Both the position numbers and the translations under genes were made by a program. A DNA stretch of 64,000 bases from Allorhizobium borbori (GTDB taxonomy: Bacteria > Pseudomonadota > Alphaproteobacteria > Rhizobiales > Rhizobiaceae): NCBI RefSeq assembly GCF_014196535.1, contig NZ_JACIDU010000013.1, positions 84,051-148,050 of the forward strand, read 5' to 3'. Of the stretch, positions 52,440 through 62,461 are shown piece by piece; positions within the stretch are counted from its first letter, which is position 1, and every line of letters starts with the position of its first letter. The notes below the pieces were generated by a model, which saw nothing but the letters and a program-made list of their open reading frames with translations, did no database searches and was not told the DNA's origin.

Positions 52440-52813
52440 AACGGATCGCGCTCTTCCTGATCGCCGGCGGCGGCGGTTTTCTGGTCGATGCGCTCGTCCT
52501 CTCTGCGCTCCTGCATTTCACACCGCTCGGTCCCTTCCTGTCGCGCGGCATCGCCATCGTGGCGGCGATGAGTTTTACCTTCGTCTTCAATCGCAGCTTC
52601 ACCTTCGGGCGCTCGAACCGTCGCCTTTTGTCCGAAGGCGTCCGTTACGGCGCGGTGGGGCTGGTGACGGCGCTTGTCAATTACGGGCTGTATGTGTCGT
52701 TGCTTCTGGCGATCCCGCTGCTTCAGCCGCTCGTTGCGCTCACTCTGGCCTCGCTGGCCGCCATGGGCCTCAGTTTCTTCGGCTATTCCCGCCTCGTCTT
52801 CGCCCGCCGGTGA
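52436..52813 (+). CDS. GtrA-family membrane protein (sugar-lipid flippase)
   Basis: A 125-residue protein with four hydrophobic segments. LIAGGGGFLVDALVLSALLH and FVFNRSFTFGRSNRR followed by RYGAVGLVTALVNYGLYVSL are typical of GtrA, thought to flip undecaprenyl-phosphate-linked sugar across the inner membrane. Translationally coupled to the GT2 gene. With the divergent GT-C enzyme it makes up a complete three-part donor-loading, flipping and transfer system. Confidence 0.88.
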   Translation: MKRIALFLIAGGGGFLVDALVLSALLHFTPLGPFLSRGIAIVAAMSFTFVFNRSFTFGRSNRRLLSEGVRYGAVGLVTALVNYGLYVSLLLAIPLLQPLVALTLASLAAMGLSFFGYSRLVFARR

Positions 52814-52857
52814 ACAATCGCCAAGCGGACTTGCGAAAGCGAGTGGCTTCTTCCAAT

Positions 52858-52881
52858 ATGGTGCGAACCATTCGCAACCAT
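52858..52881. promoter_or_regulatory. Palindrome upstream of an aldo/keto reductase gene
   Basis: ATGGTGCGAA (52858-52867) and TTCGCAACCAT (52871-52881) are inverse complements apart from one extra base, around CCA. It lies 29 bp upstream of the reductase start. Operator of an unidentified regulator. Confidence 0.4.
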
Positions 52882-52909
52882 ACTCATCAATCATTCCGGA
52901 GGAAGTATC

Positions 52910-53860
52910 ATGGAGTTGCGCCCGCTTGGCCGCACAGGCCTTTCGATTGCACCGGTTGTCTTCGGCGGCAATGTCTTTGGCTGGACGGCGGATGAGAAGA
53001 CCTCATTCGACCTGCTCGACGCCTTTTTCGACGCTGGCCTGAACACGATCGACACCGCTGACGTTTACTCACGCTGGGTGCCCGGTCATGTCGGCGGCGA
53101 AAGCGAGACGATTATCGGTCGCTGGCTGAAGCGCGGCAGCGTGGCCCGCGACAAGGCGATCATCGTCACCAAGGTCGGCTCCGATATGGGGCAGGGTCAC
53201 ATTGATCTCTCGGCTCAATGGATCGTCAAGGCCGTCGAAGATTCGCTCTCCCGCCTCGGCACCGATTACATCGATCTCTACCTCTCCCACTGGCCGGACC
53301 CGAACACGCCTTACGAGGAAACGCTTGGCGCCTTTGTCAAGCTGAAGGAAGCGGGCAAGATCCGCGCCATCGGCTGCTCCAATCTCGATGCCGTTCAGCT
53401 TCAGGCCTCGCTGGATGCAGCCGCCGCAGCCGGCTTGCCGCGCTATGACGTGATCCAGCCCGAATACAATCTCGTGACGCGCAATGCTTTCGAAGGTCCG
53501 CTGGCGGATCTCTGCGTCAAGGAAGACATCGGCGTCATCACCTATTTCAGCCTTGCCGCCGGGTTCCTGACCGGCAAGTACAAGAGCAAGGAAGACGCTG
53601 CCGGCAAGGCGCGTGAAAACCGCGTGGCGGCCTATTTCGACGAACGCGGCGTGCGCATTCTCGGCGCTCTTGAGGAGGTTGCCGCCGCGACCGGCGCAAA
53701 GCCTGCAACGATTGCCATCGCCTGGCTGCTGCGCAAGCGCGGCGTGACCGCGCCGATTGCCAGCGCCACAAGCCTTTCCCAGCTTCAGAGCCTCGTTGCG
53801 GCCGCAACGCTGTCGCTTTCCGCTGAAGCCCTCGCCCTGCTCGACAAGGCGGGTGCCTGA
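52910..53860 (+). CDS. Aldo/keto reductase
   Basis: A 316-residue NADPH-dependent TIM-barrel oxidoreductase. The catalytic residues are visible: Asp in NTIDTADVYS, Tyr in the same segment, Lys in IIVTKVGSDM and His in DLYLSHWPDPN. The C-terminal KRGVTAPIASATSLSQLQSL is the cofactor-binding region. The group resembles YajO/general stress protein 69-type reductases; the substrate is unknown. A GGAGGAAG site precedes the ATG. Coupled to a GNAT gene through TGATG overlap. Confidence 0.9.
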   Translation: MELRPLGRTGLSIAPVVFGGNVFGWTADEKTSFDLLDAFFDAGLNTIDTADVYSRWVPGHVGGESETIIGRWLKRGSVARDKAIIVTKVGSDMGQGHIDLSAQWIVKAVEDSLSRLGTDYIDLYLSHWPDPNTPYEETLGAFVKLKEAGKIRAIGCSNLDAVQLQASLDAAAAAGLPRYDVIQPEYNLVTRNAFEGPLADLCVKEDIGVITYFSLAAGFLTGKYKSKEDAAGKARENRVAAYFDERGVRILGALEEVAAATGAKPATIAIAWLLRKRGVTAPIASATSLSQLQSLVAAATLSLSAEALALLDKAGA

Positions 53861-54303
53861 TGAGCGTTATCATTCGCGATGCGGCTCCCGCGGACGAGGC
53901 CCGTTGGCGGGAGCTTTGGGCCGGTTACACGACGTATTACGAGGTCAGTCTGGGGCAGGATGTGACGGACTCGGTCTGGCGTCGGGTTTTCGATCCGTCC
54001 TCCTCGCTGTTCATGCGCGTAGCCGAGGTCGATGGTCGGGTAGAGGGCTTCGCGCTCTGCCTCACCCATGAAGCGACCTGGGTGACATCGCTCGATTGCT
54101 ATCTGGAAGATCTGTTCCTCGATGCCAGCCTGCGCGGCAAGGGCGTTGGCAAGGCGATGATGGACGATCTCGTCGCGCTCTGCGAGGCCAACGGCTGGAA
54201 GCGTCTCTACTGGCACACGGACACCGAAAACGCCCGGGCCCGCAAGCTGTACGACCAGTATGTGGAGTGGGACGGCCACATTCGTTACCGGATCAGCCTG
54301 TAA
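53860..54303 (+). CDS. GNAT-family N-acetyltransferase
   Basis: A 147-residue GNAT protein. SVIIRDAAPADEARWRELWA opens the fold; LEDLFLDASLRGKGVGKAMM contains the acetyl-CoA-binding RxxGxG motif, and WKRLYWHTDTENARARKLYD is the conserved motif B. It probably acetylates a small amine or amino acid. Its ATG overlaps the stop of the aldo/keto reductase gene, so both are one operon. Its end overlaps the convergent LysR gene by 11 nt. Confidence 0.9.
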   Translation: MSVIIRDAAPADEARWRELWAGYTTYYEVSLGQDVTDSVWRRVFDPSSSLFMRVAEVDGRVEGFALCLTHEATWVTSLDCYLEDLFLDASLRGKGVGKAMMDDLVALCEANGWKRLYWHTDTENARARKLYDQYVEWDGHIRYRISL

Positions 54304-55201
54304 GGGGACCGGTTTCGCGGTAACGGAAAAAATCCACGAAGGCGCGCAGCGCCGGACGCACCTGATGGCGCGTGGGATAGTAGATGGAAAAGCCCTCGAA
54401 GGGCGGGCACCAGTCTGCGAGCACGCGCTCGAGACGCCCGTCCTCCAGGGTGCGGTCAAGGCGCGCGCCGAACAGATAGGCCAGCCCGGCACCGTTCAAC
54501 GCGGCGATCAGAGCCAGTCTGTCATCGTCCAGGATCAGCGGCCCATTGACGGAAACGGTCAACGCCCGACCGTCCTTTTCGAATTCCCAGCGATAGATCA
54601 CGCCGCTGTTGAAGCGCCGGCGAATGCAGCGGTGATGAACCAGATCCTGCGGATGCTGCGGCCGGCCATGTCGGGCGAAATAATCGGGCGTTCCGACGAC
54701 CGCGCCCCACAGCATCGGCATCGCCTTGACCGCGACCATATCGGCCAGCAGGTGCTCGCCAAGGCGCAAACCCGCATCGAAGCCCGCCTCAACGATGTCA
54801 ACAAAGCGGTCGTCATTGACGAGTTCGAGTTCAATATCCGGATAACGGGTCAGGAACTCGCCCACGCGGGGTACGATGATGTGATCCGCCGCAAGGCGGG
54901 GCAATGTCACCCGGAGACGGCCGGCCGGCCTTTCGCGCGCATCGGCGAGCGCCTCCAGCGCCGCATCGATGCCGTTAAAGGCCGGGCGAAGCCTTTCGAG
55001 CAAGCGTAACCCCTCCTGCGTGGGCGCAACGCTGCGGGTCGTGCGCGCCAGCAGTCGCACGCCAAGGCTCTGCTCCAATGCGGTTACGGCATGGCTCACC
55101 GCCGACGGCGCGATGCCAAGCTCGCGGGCCGCTGCACGAAAGCTGCGGTGATCCGCAACGGCAGCCAGAACAGCGAGGCGAGAGAGTTGAATACGATCCA
55201 T
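54293..55201 (-). CDS. LysR-family transcriptional regulator
   Basis: A 302-residue regulator with a LysR helix-turn-helix (MDRIQLSRLAVLAAVADHRS, then RELGIAPSAVSHAVTALEQS) and effector domain with ARERPAGRLRVTLPRLAADH. This is the subgroup often divergent from aldo/keto reductases or oxidoreductases. The start codon at 55201 lies at the edge of a palindrome (55200-55222), suggesting autorepression and control of the divergent reductase at 55306. Confidence 0.9.
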   Translation of the reverse strand: MDRIQLSRLAVLAAVADHRSFRAAARELGIAPSAVSHAVTALEQSLGVRLLARTTRSVAPTQEGLRLLERLRPAFNGIDAALEALADARERPAGRLRVTLPRLAADHIIVPRVGEFLTRYPDIELELVNDDRFVDIVEAGFDAGLRLGEHLLADMVAVKAMPMLWGAVVGTPDYFARHGRPQHPQDLVHHRCIRRRFNSGVIYRWEFEKDGRALTVSVNGPLILDDDRLALIAALNGAGLAYLFGARLDRTLEDGRLERVLADWCPPFEGFSIYYPTRHQVRPALRAFVDFFRYRETGPLTG

Positions 55202-55222
55202 TGATCTAACTGATAGATCAAT
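55200..55222. promoter_or_regulatory. LysR operator overlapping the regulator start
   Basis: ATTGATCT (55200-55207) and AGATCAAT (55215-55222) are exact inverse complements with a 7-bp spacer, the LysR T-N11-A form. It covers the LysR start codon and lies 84 bp upstream of the reductase start. Confidence 0.6.
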
Positions 55223-55305
55223 CCGTTCTGATTTGCACGGATTATCGTCGGTGTTGGTTGGAACTATCTTGCGGTCACCCTCAACCTCGCCGGAAGGATG
55301 CCGCG

Positions 55306-56304
<999 letters not shown>

Positions 56305-56316
56305 GCCTCGCTCGAA

Positions 56317-56341
56317 AAAGGGCGCCGTCACGGCGCCCTTT
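56317..56341. terminator. Bidirectional terminator
   Basis: AAAGGGCGCCG (56317-56327) pairs perfectly with CGGCGCCCTTT (56331-56341) across TCA, with AA on the left and TGCAGTTTT on the right. It serves the aldo/keto reductase and the convergent aminopeptidase gene. Confidence 0.75.
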
Positions 56342-56347
56342 GCAGTT

Positions 56348-57595
56348 TTACGCCCATTCGCCCTTGCGGAACACCGGCACGCGGGTTCCATCCGGCTTGA
56401 TGCCATCGATGTCCACCTTGTCGGAACCGATCATCCAGTCGATATGGATGAGGCTGGAATTACCGCCCTTGGCGGTGATCTCATCCTGCGAGAGCGAGGC
56501 GCCATTCAGGAAGCACTTGGAATAGCACTGGCCAAGGGCGATGTGGCACGAGGCGTTTTCATCGAACAGCGTGTTGTAGAACAGGATGCCGCTCTGCGAG
56601 ATCGGCGAGGAATGCGGCACGAGCGCCACTTCGCCCAGGCGTCGCGCGCCCTCATCGGTGTCCAGCACCTTGTTCAGTACTTCCTCGCCCTTCGAAGCCT
56701 TGGCCTCGACAATGCGCCCGCCTTCGAAGCGCACCTGAATGTCATCGATCAGCGTGCCCTGGTGCGAAAGCGGCTTGGTGGAGGACACCGTGCCTTCGAC
56801 GCGCAGCGCATGCGGCGTGGTGAACACTTCCTCGGTCGGGATATTCGGATTGCAGGTGATACCGTTCTTGGCCTTAGAGGCCCCGCCATGCCACTCGTGT
56901 TCATCGGCGAGCCCAACCCTGAGATCGGTGCCGGGACCGGTGAAATGGAGGGCGGTAAAACGTTCGCCATTCAGCCACGACGATTTCGTCTTGAGGCGGG
57001 CATTGTGTTCGGCCCAGGCGGAAACAGGATCGTCGCGATCAACGCGGGAAGCGGCAAAGATCGCCTCGGCCAGCCGGGTAACGGCTTCATCCTCGGAGAG
57101 ACCGGGAAATACCTGCCGGGCCCAGGCAGGGTTCGGATAGGAGACGATGTTCCAGTTGATCTCGAAGTTCGAGATCTTTTCCAGTGCCGGCTTGTAGGCC
57201 ATCGAATTGGCCCGGTTGGCGCGCGCCACCTTCGCCGGATCCTGTCCGGCGAGCATCATCGGGTTGTCACCGGAAATGGCAAGCCGCGCCGCATTGCCTT
57301 CATACGCCTTCGCCATACCCTCGTAGAGCCAGCCGCTGGCGCGATCGAAGCTTTCATCACGAGCATATTCATAGCGGGCGAGAATGGCGTCTTCATCGGA
57401 ATAGAAGGTGGTCACGAGGCCGGCGCCTGCCTTGTAGGCTTCGCGGGTGATGAGGCGCACCAGCGGCAGCGCGCCTATGGGGGCGGTGATGACGAGGTCC
57501 TGCCCCTTCTCAAGCCGCAAACCCACCTTCACGGCGGTCATGGCAAGCTTTTCCAGCTTCTTCGGGTCGATGAGGGGGCTTTTGTCGAATGTCAT
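56348..57595 (-). CDS. M29-family aminopeptidase
   Basis: A 415-residue metallo-aminopeptidase of the thermophilic (M29, AmpS/AmpT) family, removing N-terminal residues from peptides in the cytosol with two metal ions. LDPKKLEKLAMTAVKVGLRL-like opening, GTDLRVGLADEHEWHGGASK, NIPTEEVFTTPHALRVEGTV, HIALGQCYSKCF and GGNSSLIHIDWMIGSDKVDI are the conserved blocks carrying metal ligands. Length is typical. The gene appears monocistronic, ending at the terminator at 56317-56341. Confidence 0.92.
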   Translation of the reverse strand: MTFDKSPLIDPKKLEKLAMTAVKVGLRLEKGQDLVITAPIGALPLVRLITREAYKAGAGLVTTFYSDEDAILARYEYARDESFDRASGWLYEGMAKAYEGNAARLAISGDNPMMLAGQDPAKVARANRANSMAYKPALEKISNFEINWNIVSYPNPAWARQVFPGLSEDEAVTRLAEAIFAASRVDRDDPVSAWAEHNARLKTKSSWLNGERFTALHFTGPGTDLRVGLADEHEWHGGASKAKNGITCNPNIPTEEVFTTPHALRVEGTVSSTKPLSHQGTLIDDIQVRFEGGRIVEAKASKGEEVLNKVLDTDEGARRLGEVALVPHSSPISQSGILFYNTLFDENASCHIALGQCYSKCFLNGASLSQDEITAKGGNSSLIHIDWMIGSDKVDIDGIKPDGTRVPVFRKGEWA

Positions 57596-57671
57596 GGGGA
57601 AGTCCTGGGCAGTGTCTCTCGAAATGAAGTGCTGAACTTAGCGCTCTGGCGCCCGGTGTCCATCCGCAAAA

Positions 57672-58145
57672 TCAGGCAATCAGCGGTGCGGCTTTGGCCT
57701 TGAGCGCAGCAAGCGCGGCCTTGGGATCAAGCCGAACCTGCAGGCCGCGCTGGCCGCCGTTCATGAACACATGGGCTTCGGACAGCGCGGCTTCCTCAAT
57801 GGCTGTCGGCACCAGCTTCTTCTGGCCAAAGGGGCTGATGCCGCCGACATGATAGCCGGTCAACCGCTCTGCATCCGCCGGCTTCATCATCTCGGCGGAC
57901 TTGCCGCCAAAGGCCGAGGCCAGCTTCTTCATGCTCACTTCCCGGTCGGAAGGAATGACGGCACAAACCGGCTTGCCATCCACCGTCGCCATCAGCGTCT
58001 TCAGAACGCGGCAAGGCTCCTCACCAATCGCCTCCGCCGCCTGAAGACCAACGCGCGGCGCTTCCGGATCATAGACATAGGAAACGGTCTCGAACGAGAC
58101 ACCGGCCTTCTCAAGCGCCTGCGTGGCGCGCGTGGTTTTCGACAT
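57672..58145 (-). CDS. ybaK: YbaK-type aminoacyl-tRNA deacylase
   Basis: A 157-residue cytosolic editing protein that hydrolyses mischarged tRNA such as Cys-tRNA-Pro. The YbaK/EbsC fold is seen as FETVSYVYDPEAPRVGLQAA, then CRVLKTLMATVDGKPVCAVI and YHVGGISPFGQKK, the catalytic Lys-containing GGxSPxGxKK segment. I prefer the ATG at 58145 (MSKTTRAT) over one five codons upstream because it begins the conserved part. Confidence 0.9.
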   Translation of the reverse strand: MSKTTRATQALEKAGVSFETVSYVYDPEAPRVGLQAAEAIGEEPCRVLKTLMATVDGKPVCAVIPSDREVSMKKLASAFGGKSAEMMKPADAERLTGYHVGGISPFGQKKLVPTAIEEAALSEAHVFMNGGQRGLQVRLDPKAALAALKAKAAPLIA

Positions 58146-58208
58146 GGATAGAACCTGCATTCTTGAACCCAGCAGTCATAAACCGCTTCGCGGGCGGGTT
58201 GAAGGGGA

Positions 58209-59303
58209 TCATGTCAGAGTACTTGGCGCAGACAGGGCTAGGCCAGCCTTTGCGGCCCGACTCATGGCCGCGACGCGCTGGCGCGTCGCGGCGGCAGCCA
58301 CCTGCCGCTTCTCCTCATCGTCAATCATCGAAATAATTGCATTTTGCCAGGCGATGGCGTCGTAGGGAAGGAGGATTTCTCCATCACTTCCCGGCTCTCC
58401 ATAAGCGTGAGAGATGGAAAATATGCCCGCAGCACCCATTCTGGCTACATCGATGCGCTTGGTCGGAGCCCGGCAATCGTTGACCGTAGAACGGGCGAGT
58501 GGCACGAGCATGATGTCTATTTTTCGGCTTGATGCCTCCGCCAGATATGTACTCCAAGGAATAGGTTTGCGAACCGTTACACGGTCGGTATCAGCCCAAA
58601 TGGCGGCTGTTTTCCCCCCTGCGAATACCTCAAAACGTGTGTTCTGACGCGCGGCGAGGACAGCGTGAATGATGGGGTACAAGAATGTGTGCTCTTCCAC
58701 GTGCAATGCGGTCGCATGGTATGCAATCGTGATCTCGTTGCTTTTGTTACGGGCGAGCGGGTGGGGTGTCTCCCATAGGCTCGTTGGCGGTGCGGGGGGA
58801 AGCACGACGGCCTTTGCGTGTTTCAGGCGTTTGGCCAGATTCGGTGTCGAGGCCCAGACGATATCAAGGTGGCGGTTCAATCTGCGGAGTGGAAGAAGAG
58901 CGCGCCTGAGCACAAAGTACCTGTAGGCCATATCTGCGCCGTTGCTAACAAAGACAGACGGTATGTCGTCATCGAGGAACAGTCCGACGCCGGCAATTCG
59001 GCTCTTTTGCTGATCGATCCAGTCAAGTATTGCGCGTGAGGCATAACGGCACACGATCACGAAGGCTCCGTCAGGGTCGATACTGCTGAAATCGTCGTCG
59101 CGAATGTCGGCGAACTGGTGACTGGGCATACCGGGAGCTGCCAGCCGGGCCGCGAAATAGTAATCAGAGGTGGGATTTGGGTGTCGACCGAAAACCACGA
59201 TCCGCTTTACCGGGGATCGGGGCAATCCACTGGCTCCGGGACGCAAACGAGGACAGGGCAGGCCACAGGCGATCAATGTGCGCAGTGTGTTACATTCCAG
59301 CAT
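58209..59303 (-). CDS. Probable glycosyltransferase (GT-B fold)
   Basis: A 364-residue protein of the GT4-like GT-B type. The centre has IDIVWASTPNLAKRLKHAKA-like and PPAPPTSLWETPHPL segments, then ITIAYHATALHVEEHTFLYP and the C-terminal APTKRIDVARMGAAGIFSIS, resembling the donor-site region of glycosyltransferases from polysaccharide loci. No signal peptide. It stands at the left border of the lower-GC rhamnose region, reading outward from it, and may add a sugar in the same polymer. The start at 59303 is uncertain because the first 30 residues look less conserved. Specificity unknown. Confidence 0.65.
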   Translation of the reverse strand: MLECNTLRTLIACGLPCPRLRPGASGLPRSPVKRIVVFGRHPNPTSDYYFAARLAAPGMPSHQFADIRDDDFSSIDPDGAFVIVCRYASRAILDWIDQQKSRIAGVGLFLDDDIPSVFVSNGADMAYRYFVLRRALLPLRRLNRHLDIVWASTPNLAKRLKHAKAVVLPPAPPTSLWETPHPLARNKSNEITIAYHATALHVEEHTFLYPIIHAVLAARQNTRFEVFAGGKTAAIWADTDRVTVRKPIPWSTYLAEASSRKIDIMLVPLARSTVNDCRAPTKRIDVARMGAAGIFSISHAYGEPGSDGEILLPYDAIAWQNAIISMIDDEEKRQVAAAATRQRVAAMSRAAKAGLALSAPSTLT

Positions 59304-59821
59304 TGGTTTGTCGCCCTTGCTTTTCGCAATACATCAACTCGGCTCTCGTGCGGTGGCTTTTGAGCCGGTCCCTCGCTCTTTTCGCGAAATGTAGCTTTTA
59401 TCTGGATGGTCATACGTCGAGGCGATTTTCAAGTCAAAGGACGTACGATGCGATTAGGGGCGTTTTTATTTTTACTATTTAGTAAAATGTATTTTTAATA
59501 TATAATTATATTCATAATTATTAATGTATATATGTATTTATTTCTGTTGTAAGTATAAAAATAAGATAAATAATATTTATATTTTGCATATATTATTTTT
59601 ATTGTGTTTTGTATATGCTTTTGCTTTTCGCCTTTTCTTATTTTTGGAATGATTTACGGGCTGGTTAGATTGTCTTTTTAGTCAGACATTGCGATGACTG
59701 TTGATTGAGGCTAAAAACGGCGCTTGAGCGCGTTCTTTTCGGGTCGAGCTTGACGAAGGTATGGTCATTTTTTCATATGTGGCCTAACTCCGTGTTTCAT
59801 AAAAGCGGGAAACAAAGTCTC
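59304..59821. other. Extremely AT-rich spacer upstream of rfbB
   Basis: A gene-free spacer of 518 nt. Bases 59461-59640 contain about 27 G or C in 180, roughly 15 percent, against about 60 percent in the surrounding genome. It consists of runs such as TTTTTAATATATAATTATAT with many T-A steps. This is likely the promoter and regulatory region of the rfb operon, and a suitable target for MucR/Ros-type zinc-finger or H-NS-like silencers. No protein or RNA gene is recognisable in it. Confidence 0.6.
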
Positions 59822-60883
59822 ATGCGCGTGTTTGTAACTGGCGGTGCTGGTTTTATTGGGTCAGCCGTTGTGCGTCATCTGGTGCTTCAGAAAGGCTACG
59901 ACGTTCTCAATGTTGATAAGTTGACATATGCGGGAACGCTGACGTCGCTGACCTCCGTCGATGGAAATCCGCTCTATCGGTTCCTTAAGGCTGATATTTG
60001 CGATGCCCGCGCCATGGCGGAGGCATTCGAGAGCTTCAAGCCGGATCGTGTGATGCATCTGGCTGCAGAAAGCCATGTCGACCGTTCCATCACGGGCGCG
60101 CGCGATTTCGTTGAAACTAATGTTCTTGGCACTTTTACACTATTGGAAAGTGCCCGCGCGTACTGGCAGGGGCTTGATGTTGAAGCGAAAGACGCTTTTC
60201 GTTTTCTGCACGTCTCGACTGATGAGGTCTATGGCTCGTTAGGCGATGACGGATTGTTCGAAGAAACGACGCCTTACGACCCGAGCTCGCCGTATTCCGC
60301 ATCCAAAGCGGCTTCGGACCACTTGGCCAAAGCTTGGCAGCGCACATATGGCTTGCCCGTTGTTGTGTCGAACTGCTCGAACAATTACGGCCCTTTTCAC
60401 TTTCCGGAAAAGCTTATTCCGTTGATGATTCTCAGTGCGCTGGAGGGCAAGCCGCTGCCGGTCTATGGCAATGGTATCAATATCCGCGACTGGTTGTTTG
60501 TGGAAGATCATGCCCGTGCGCTCGATATCATCGCGGAGCGCGGCCGTGTCGGCGAAACCTATAATGTCGGCGGCCGCAACGAACGCCGTAATATCGATGT
60601 GGTGATGCGAATTTGCTCAATACTTGACGGCATTTACCCGGATCGGAGTCCGCATGGGAAGCTTGTCACCTACGTGCAGGACCGTCCCGGACATGATGCT
60701 CGTTATGCTATTGACGCCACCAAACTCGAAACGGAACTCGGCTGGAAGGCGATTGAGAATTTCGACACCGGTATAGAAAAGACGGTGAGATGGTATCTTG
60801 AAAACGAGTGGTGGTGGGCGCCGTTGCGTCGTAAGTACGATGGTAACCGGCTCGGCGTGCTGAACTCTGCCAACGTGAAGTGA
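59822..60883 (+). CDS. rfbB: dTDP-glucose 4,6-dehydratase
   Basis: A 353-residue SDR enzyme converting dTDP-glucose to dTDP-4-keto-6-deoxyglucose. The NAD site is [19 protein letters not shown] (residues 3-21), with TYAGTLTSL, the [11 protein letters not shown] block, [16 protein letters not shown] and the catalytic [33 protein letters not shown] follows. The frame is open 39 codons upstream, but the ATG at 59822 begins the conserved sequence. First gene of a four-gene dTDP-L-rhamnose operon; its base composition is visibly lower in GC than upstream genes. Confidence 0.95.
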   Translation: MRVFVTGGAGFIGSAVVRHLVLQKGYDVLNVDKLTYAGTLTSLTSVDGNPLYRFLKADICDARAMAEAFESFKPDRVMHLAAESHVDRSITGARDFVETNVLGTFTLLESARAYWQGLDVEAKDAFRFLHVSTDEVYGSLGDDGLFEETTPYDPSSPYSASKAASDHLAKAWQRTYGLPVVVSNCSNNYGPFHFPEKLIPLMILSALEGKPLPVYGNGINIRDWLFVEDHARALDIIAERGRVGETYNVGGRNERRNIDVVMRICSILDGIYPDRSPHGKLVTYVQDRPGHDARYAIDATKLETELGWKAIENFDTGIEKTVRWYLENEWWWAPLRRKYDGNRLGVLNSANVK

Positions 60884-60972
60884 CGGGATGGGCTGTGACG
60901 CCGTGCTACATGCCCGATGACGCTCGTTGTCTGCAGTCGGAACCAAATGTTTGATTGAGTCGAGGTTGTCCT

Positions 60973-61545
60973 ATGTCTTCGAAAGTTTTGCTGATTAAGC
61001 CGAAGCGGTTCGGCGATGAACGTGGTTGGTTTACGGAGGTATACAGCAAGAAAAAGTTCTCCGAATATGGCATTGTGGACGATTTTGTTCAGGATAACCA
61101 TTCGCTTTCCGTTCCTGCCGGCACTTTGCGGGGGCTGCATTTCCAGACGCCACCGTTCGCCCAGGCCAAGCTTGTGCGTTGTATCCGCGGCAAAATATTC
61201 GACGTCGCCGTCGATGTTCGTCGCGGATCACCGACGTATGGTCAGTGGGTTGGCGCCGAGCTTTCTGCCGAAAATGGCCATCAGCTTTTCATTCCGGTAG
61301 GATTTGCGCATGGCTTCGTGACATTGGAGACTTCAACTGAGGTTACGTACAAGGTCACGGGACAGTATGCTCCCGCTCATGATGGCGGTATTCGCTGGAA
61401 CGATCCTACGGTCGGGGTTGCTTGGCCTTTGTCGCAGGGTGTTCAGCCTTTGCTGAGTCCGAAGGATGAGGTGCAGCCGCTTCTTGCGGATTTCGACAGC
61501 CCGTTCGAGTATGATGGAACGCCGCTGACTTTGACGGAAATCTGA
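60973..61545 (+). CDS. rfbC: dTDP-4-dehydrorhamnose 3,5-epimerase
   Basis: A 190-residue cupin-fold epimerase, the second step specific to dTDP-L-rhamnose. Diagnostic segments are FGDERGWFTEVYSKKKFSEY, VQDNHSLSVPAGTLRGLHFQ with the catalytic His, GKIFDVAVDVRRGSPTYGQW and FIPVGFAHGFVTLE. The ATG at 60973 follows GAGG. Spaced 89 nt from rfbB and 10 nt from rfbD. Confidence 0.95.
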   Translation: MSSKVLLIKPKRFGDERGWFTEVYSKKKFSEYGIVDDFVQDNHSLSVPAGTLRGLHFQTPPFAQAKLVRCIRGKIFDVAVDVRRGSPTYGQWVGAELSAENGHQLFIPVGFAHGFVTLETSTEVTYKVTGQYAPAHDGGIRWNDPTVGVAWPLSQGVQPLLSPKDEVQPLLADFDSPFEYDGTPLTLTEI

Positions 61546-61555
61546 GGAAATCAAG

Positions 61556-62461
61556 ATGCGCATTCTCGTTACAGGGGTCACAGGACAGGTCGGGTCCGAA
61601 CTGTGCCGGCTTAGTTGGCCAGAGGGTGTGCAGCTCGTGGCGGCGTCCCGGCGGGAGCTGGACCTGAGCAAGCCGGCCTTGATCGAGGCCTATATTGCCG
61701 AAGGCGGTTTTGACGCAGTTATCAATCCCGCCGCTTACACGGCTGTCGACAAGGCGGAAACAGATTCCGCTACAGCTTGGAGTGTCAACGCGTTGGCGCC
61801 GACGGCCATGGCTGCAGCAACACAGAAATTGGGCATTCCGCTGCTGTGCGTGTCTACAGATTACGTCTTCGACGGAACGAAAGCGGACGCTTATTGCGAG
61901 GACGACCCGATCGGCCCGGTCGGTGTCTATGGTGCGTCGAAGGCGGCGGGAGAGATTGCCGTGCGCAGTCTGAACCCGCGCCACGTCATCTTGCGCACGT
62001 CATGGGTCTTTTCGGCTCATGGTGCCAATTTCGTGAAGACCATGCTGCGTCTTGGCGCGGATCGGTCTCTTCTAAGGGTTGTTGACGATCAGAATGGGCG
62101 CCCGACCGCTGCGCGCGATATTGCGACCACGCTAGCGAGGATGGTCCTGTCGTTGGTCTCTGACCAGCAGGCTCCGACGGGAACCTATCATTTTGCGAAT
62201 GACGGGCCGGTGACGTGGTGTGGTTTTGCCCGTGAGATTTTCCGTCAGCATCAAACATCCGGGAACGCTGTGCCGGACGTGGAGGCCATTACTACCGCCG
62301 ATTATCCGACGCCGGCGAAGCGACCGGCCAATTCGGTTCTGGCGACAACAAAGCTTGAGCGCGATTATGCGATCAAACCTCGGCCGTGGCGTGAAGCGCT
62401 TTCGGACACTCTGCGTGAGCTTGAGCTTGCAACCCCAAGAAAATCAGAGGAAACAAGATGA
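61556..62461 (+). CDS. rfbD: dTDP-4-dehydrorhamnose reductase
   Basis: A 301-residue NAD(P)H-dependent SDR enzyme making dTDP-L-rhamnose. [20 protein letters not shown] binds the cofactor; [27 protein letters not shown] with the Tyr and Lys of the active site, and [19 protein letters not shown] are diagnostic. The C-terminus has [23 protein letters not shown] precedes the start. Its stop overlaps rfbA (ATGA). Confidence 0.95.
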   Translation: MRILVTGVTGQVGSELCRLSWPEGVQLVAASRRELDLSKPALIEAYIAEGGFDAVINPAAYTAVDKAETDSATAWSVNALAPTAMAAATQKLGIPLLCVSTDYVFDGTKADAYCEDDPIGPVGVYGASKAAGEIAVRSLNPRHVILRTSWVFSAHGANFVKTMLRLGADRSLLRVVDDQNGRPTAARDIATTLARMVLSLVSDQQAPTGTYHFANDGPVTWCGFAREIFRQHQTSGNAVPDVEAITTADYPTPAKRPANSVLATTKLERDYAIKPRPWREALSDTLRELELATPRKSEETR

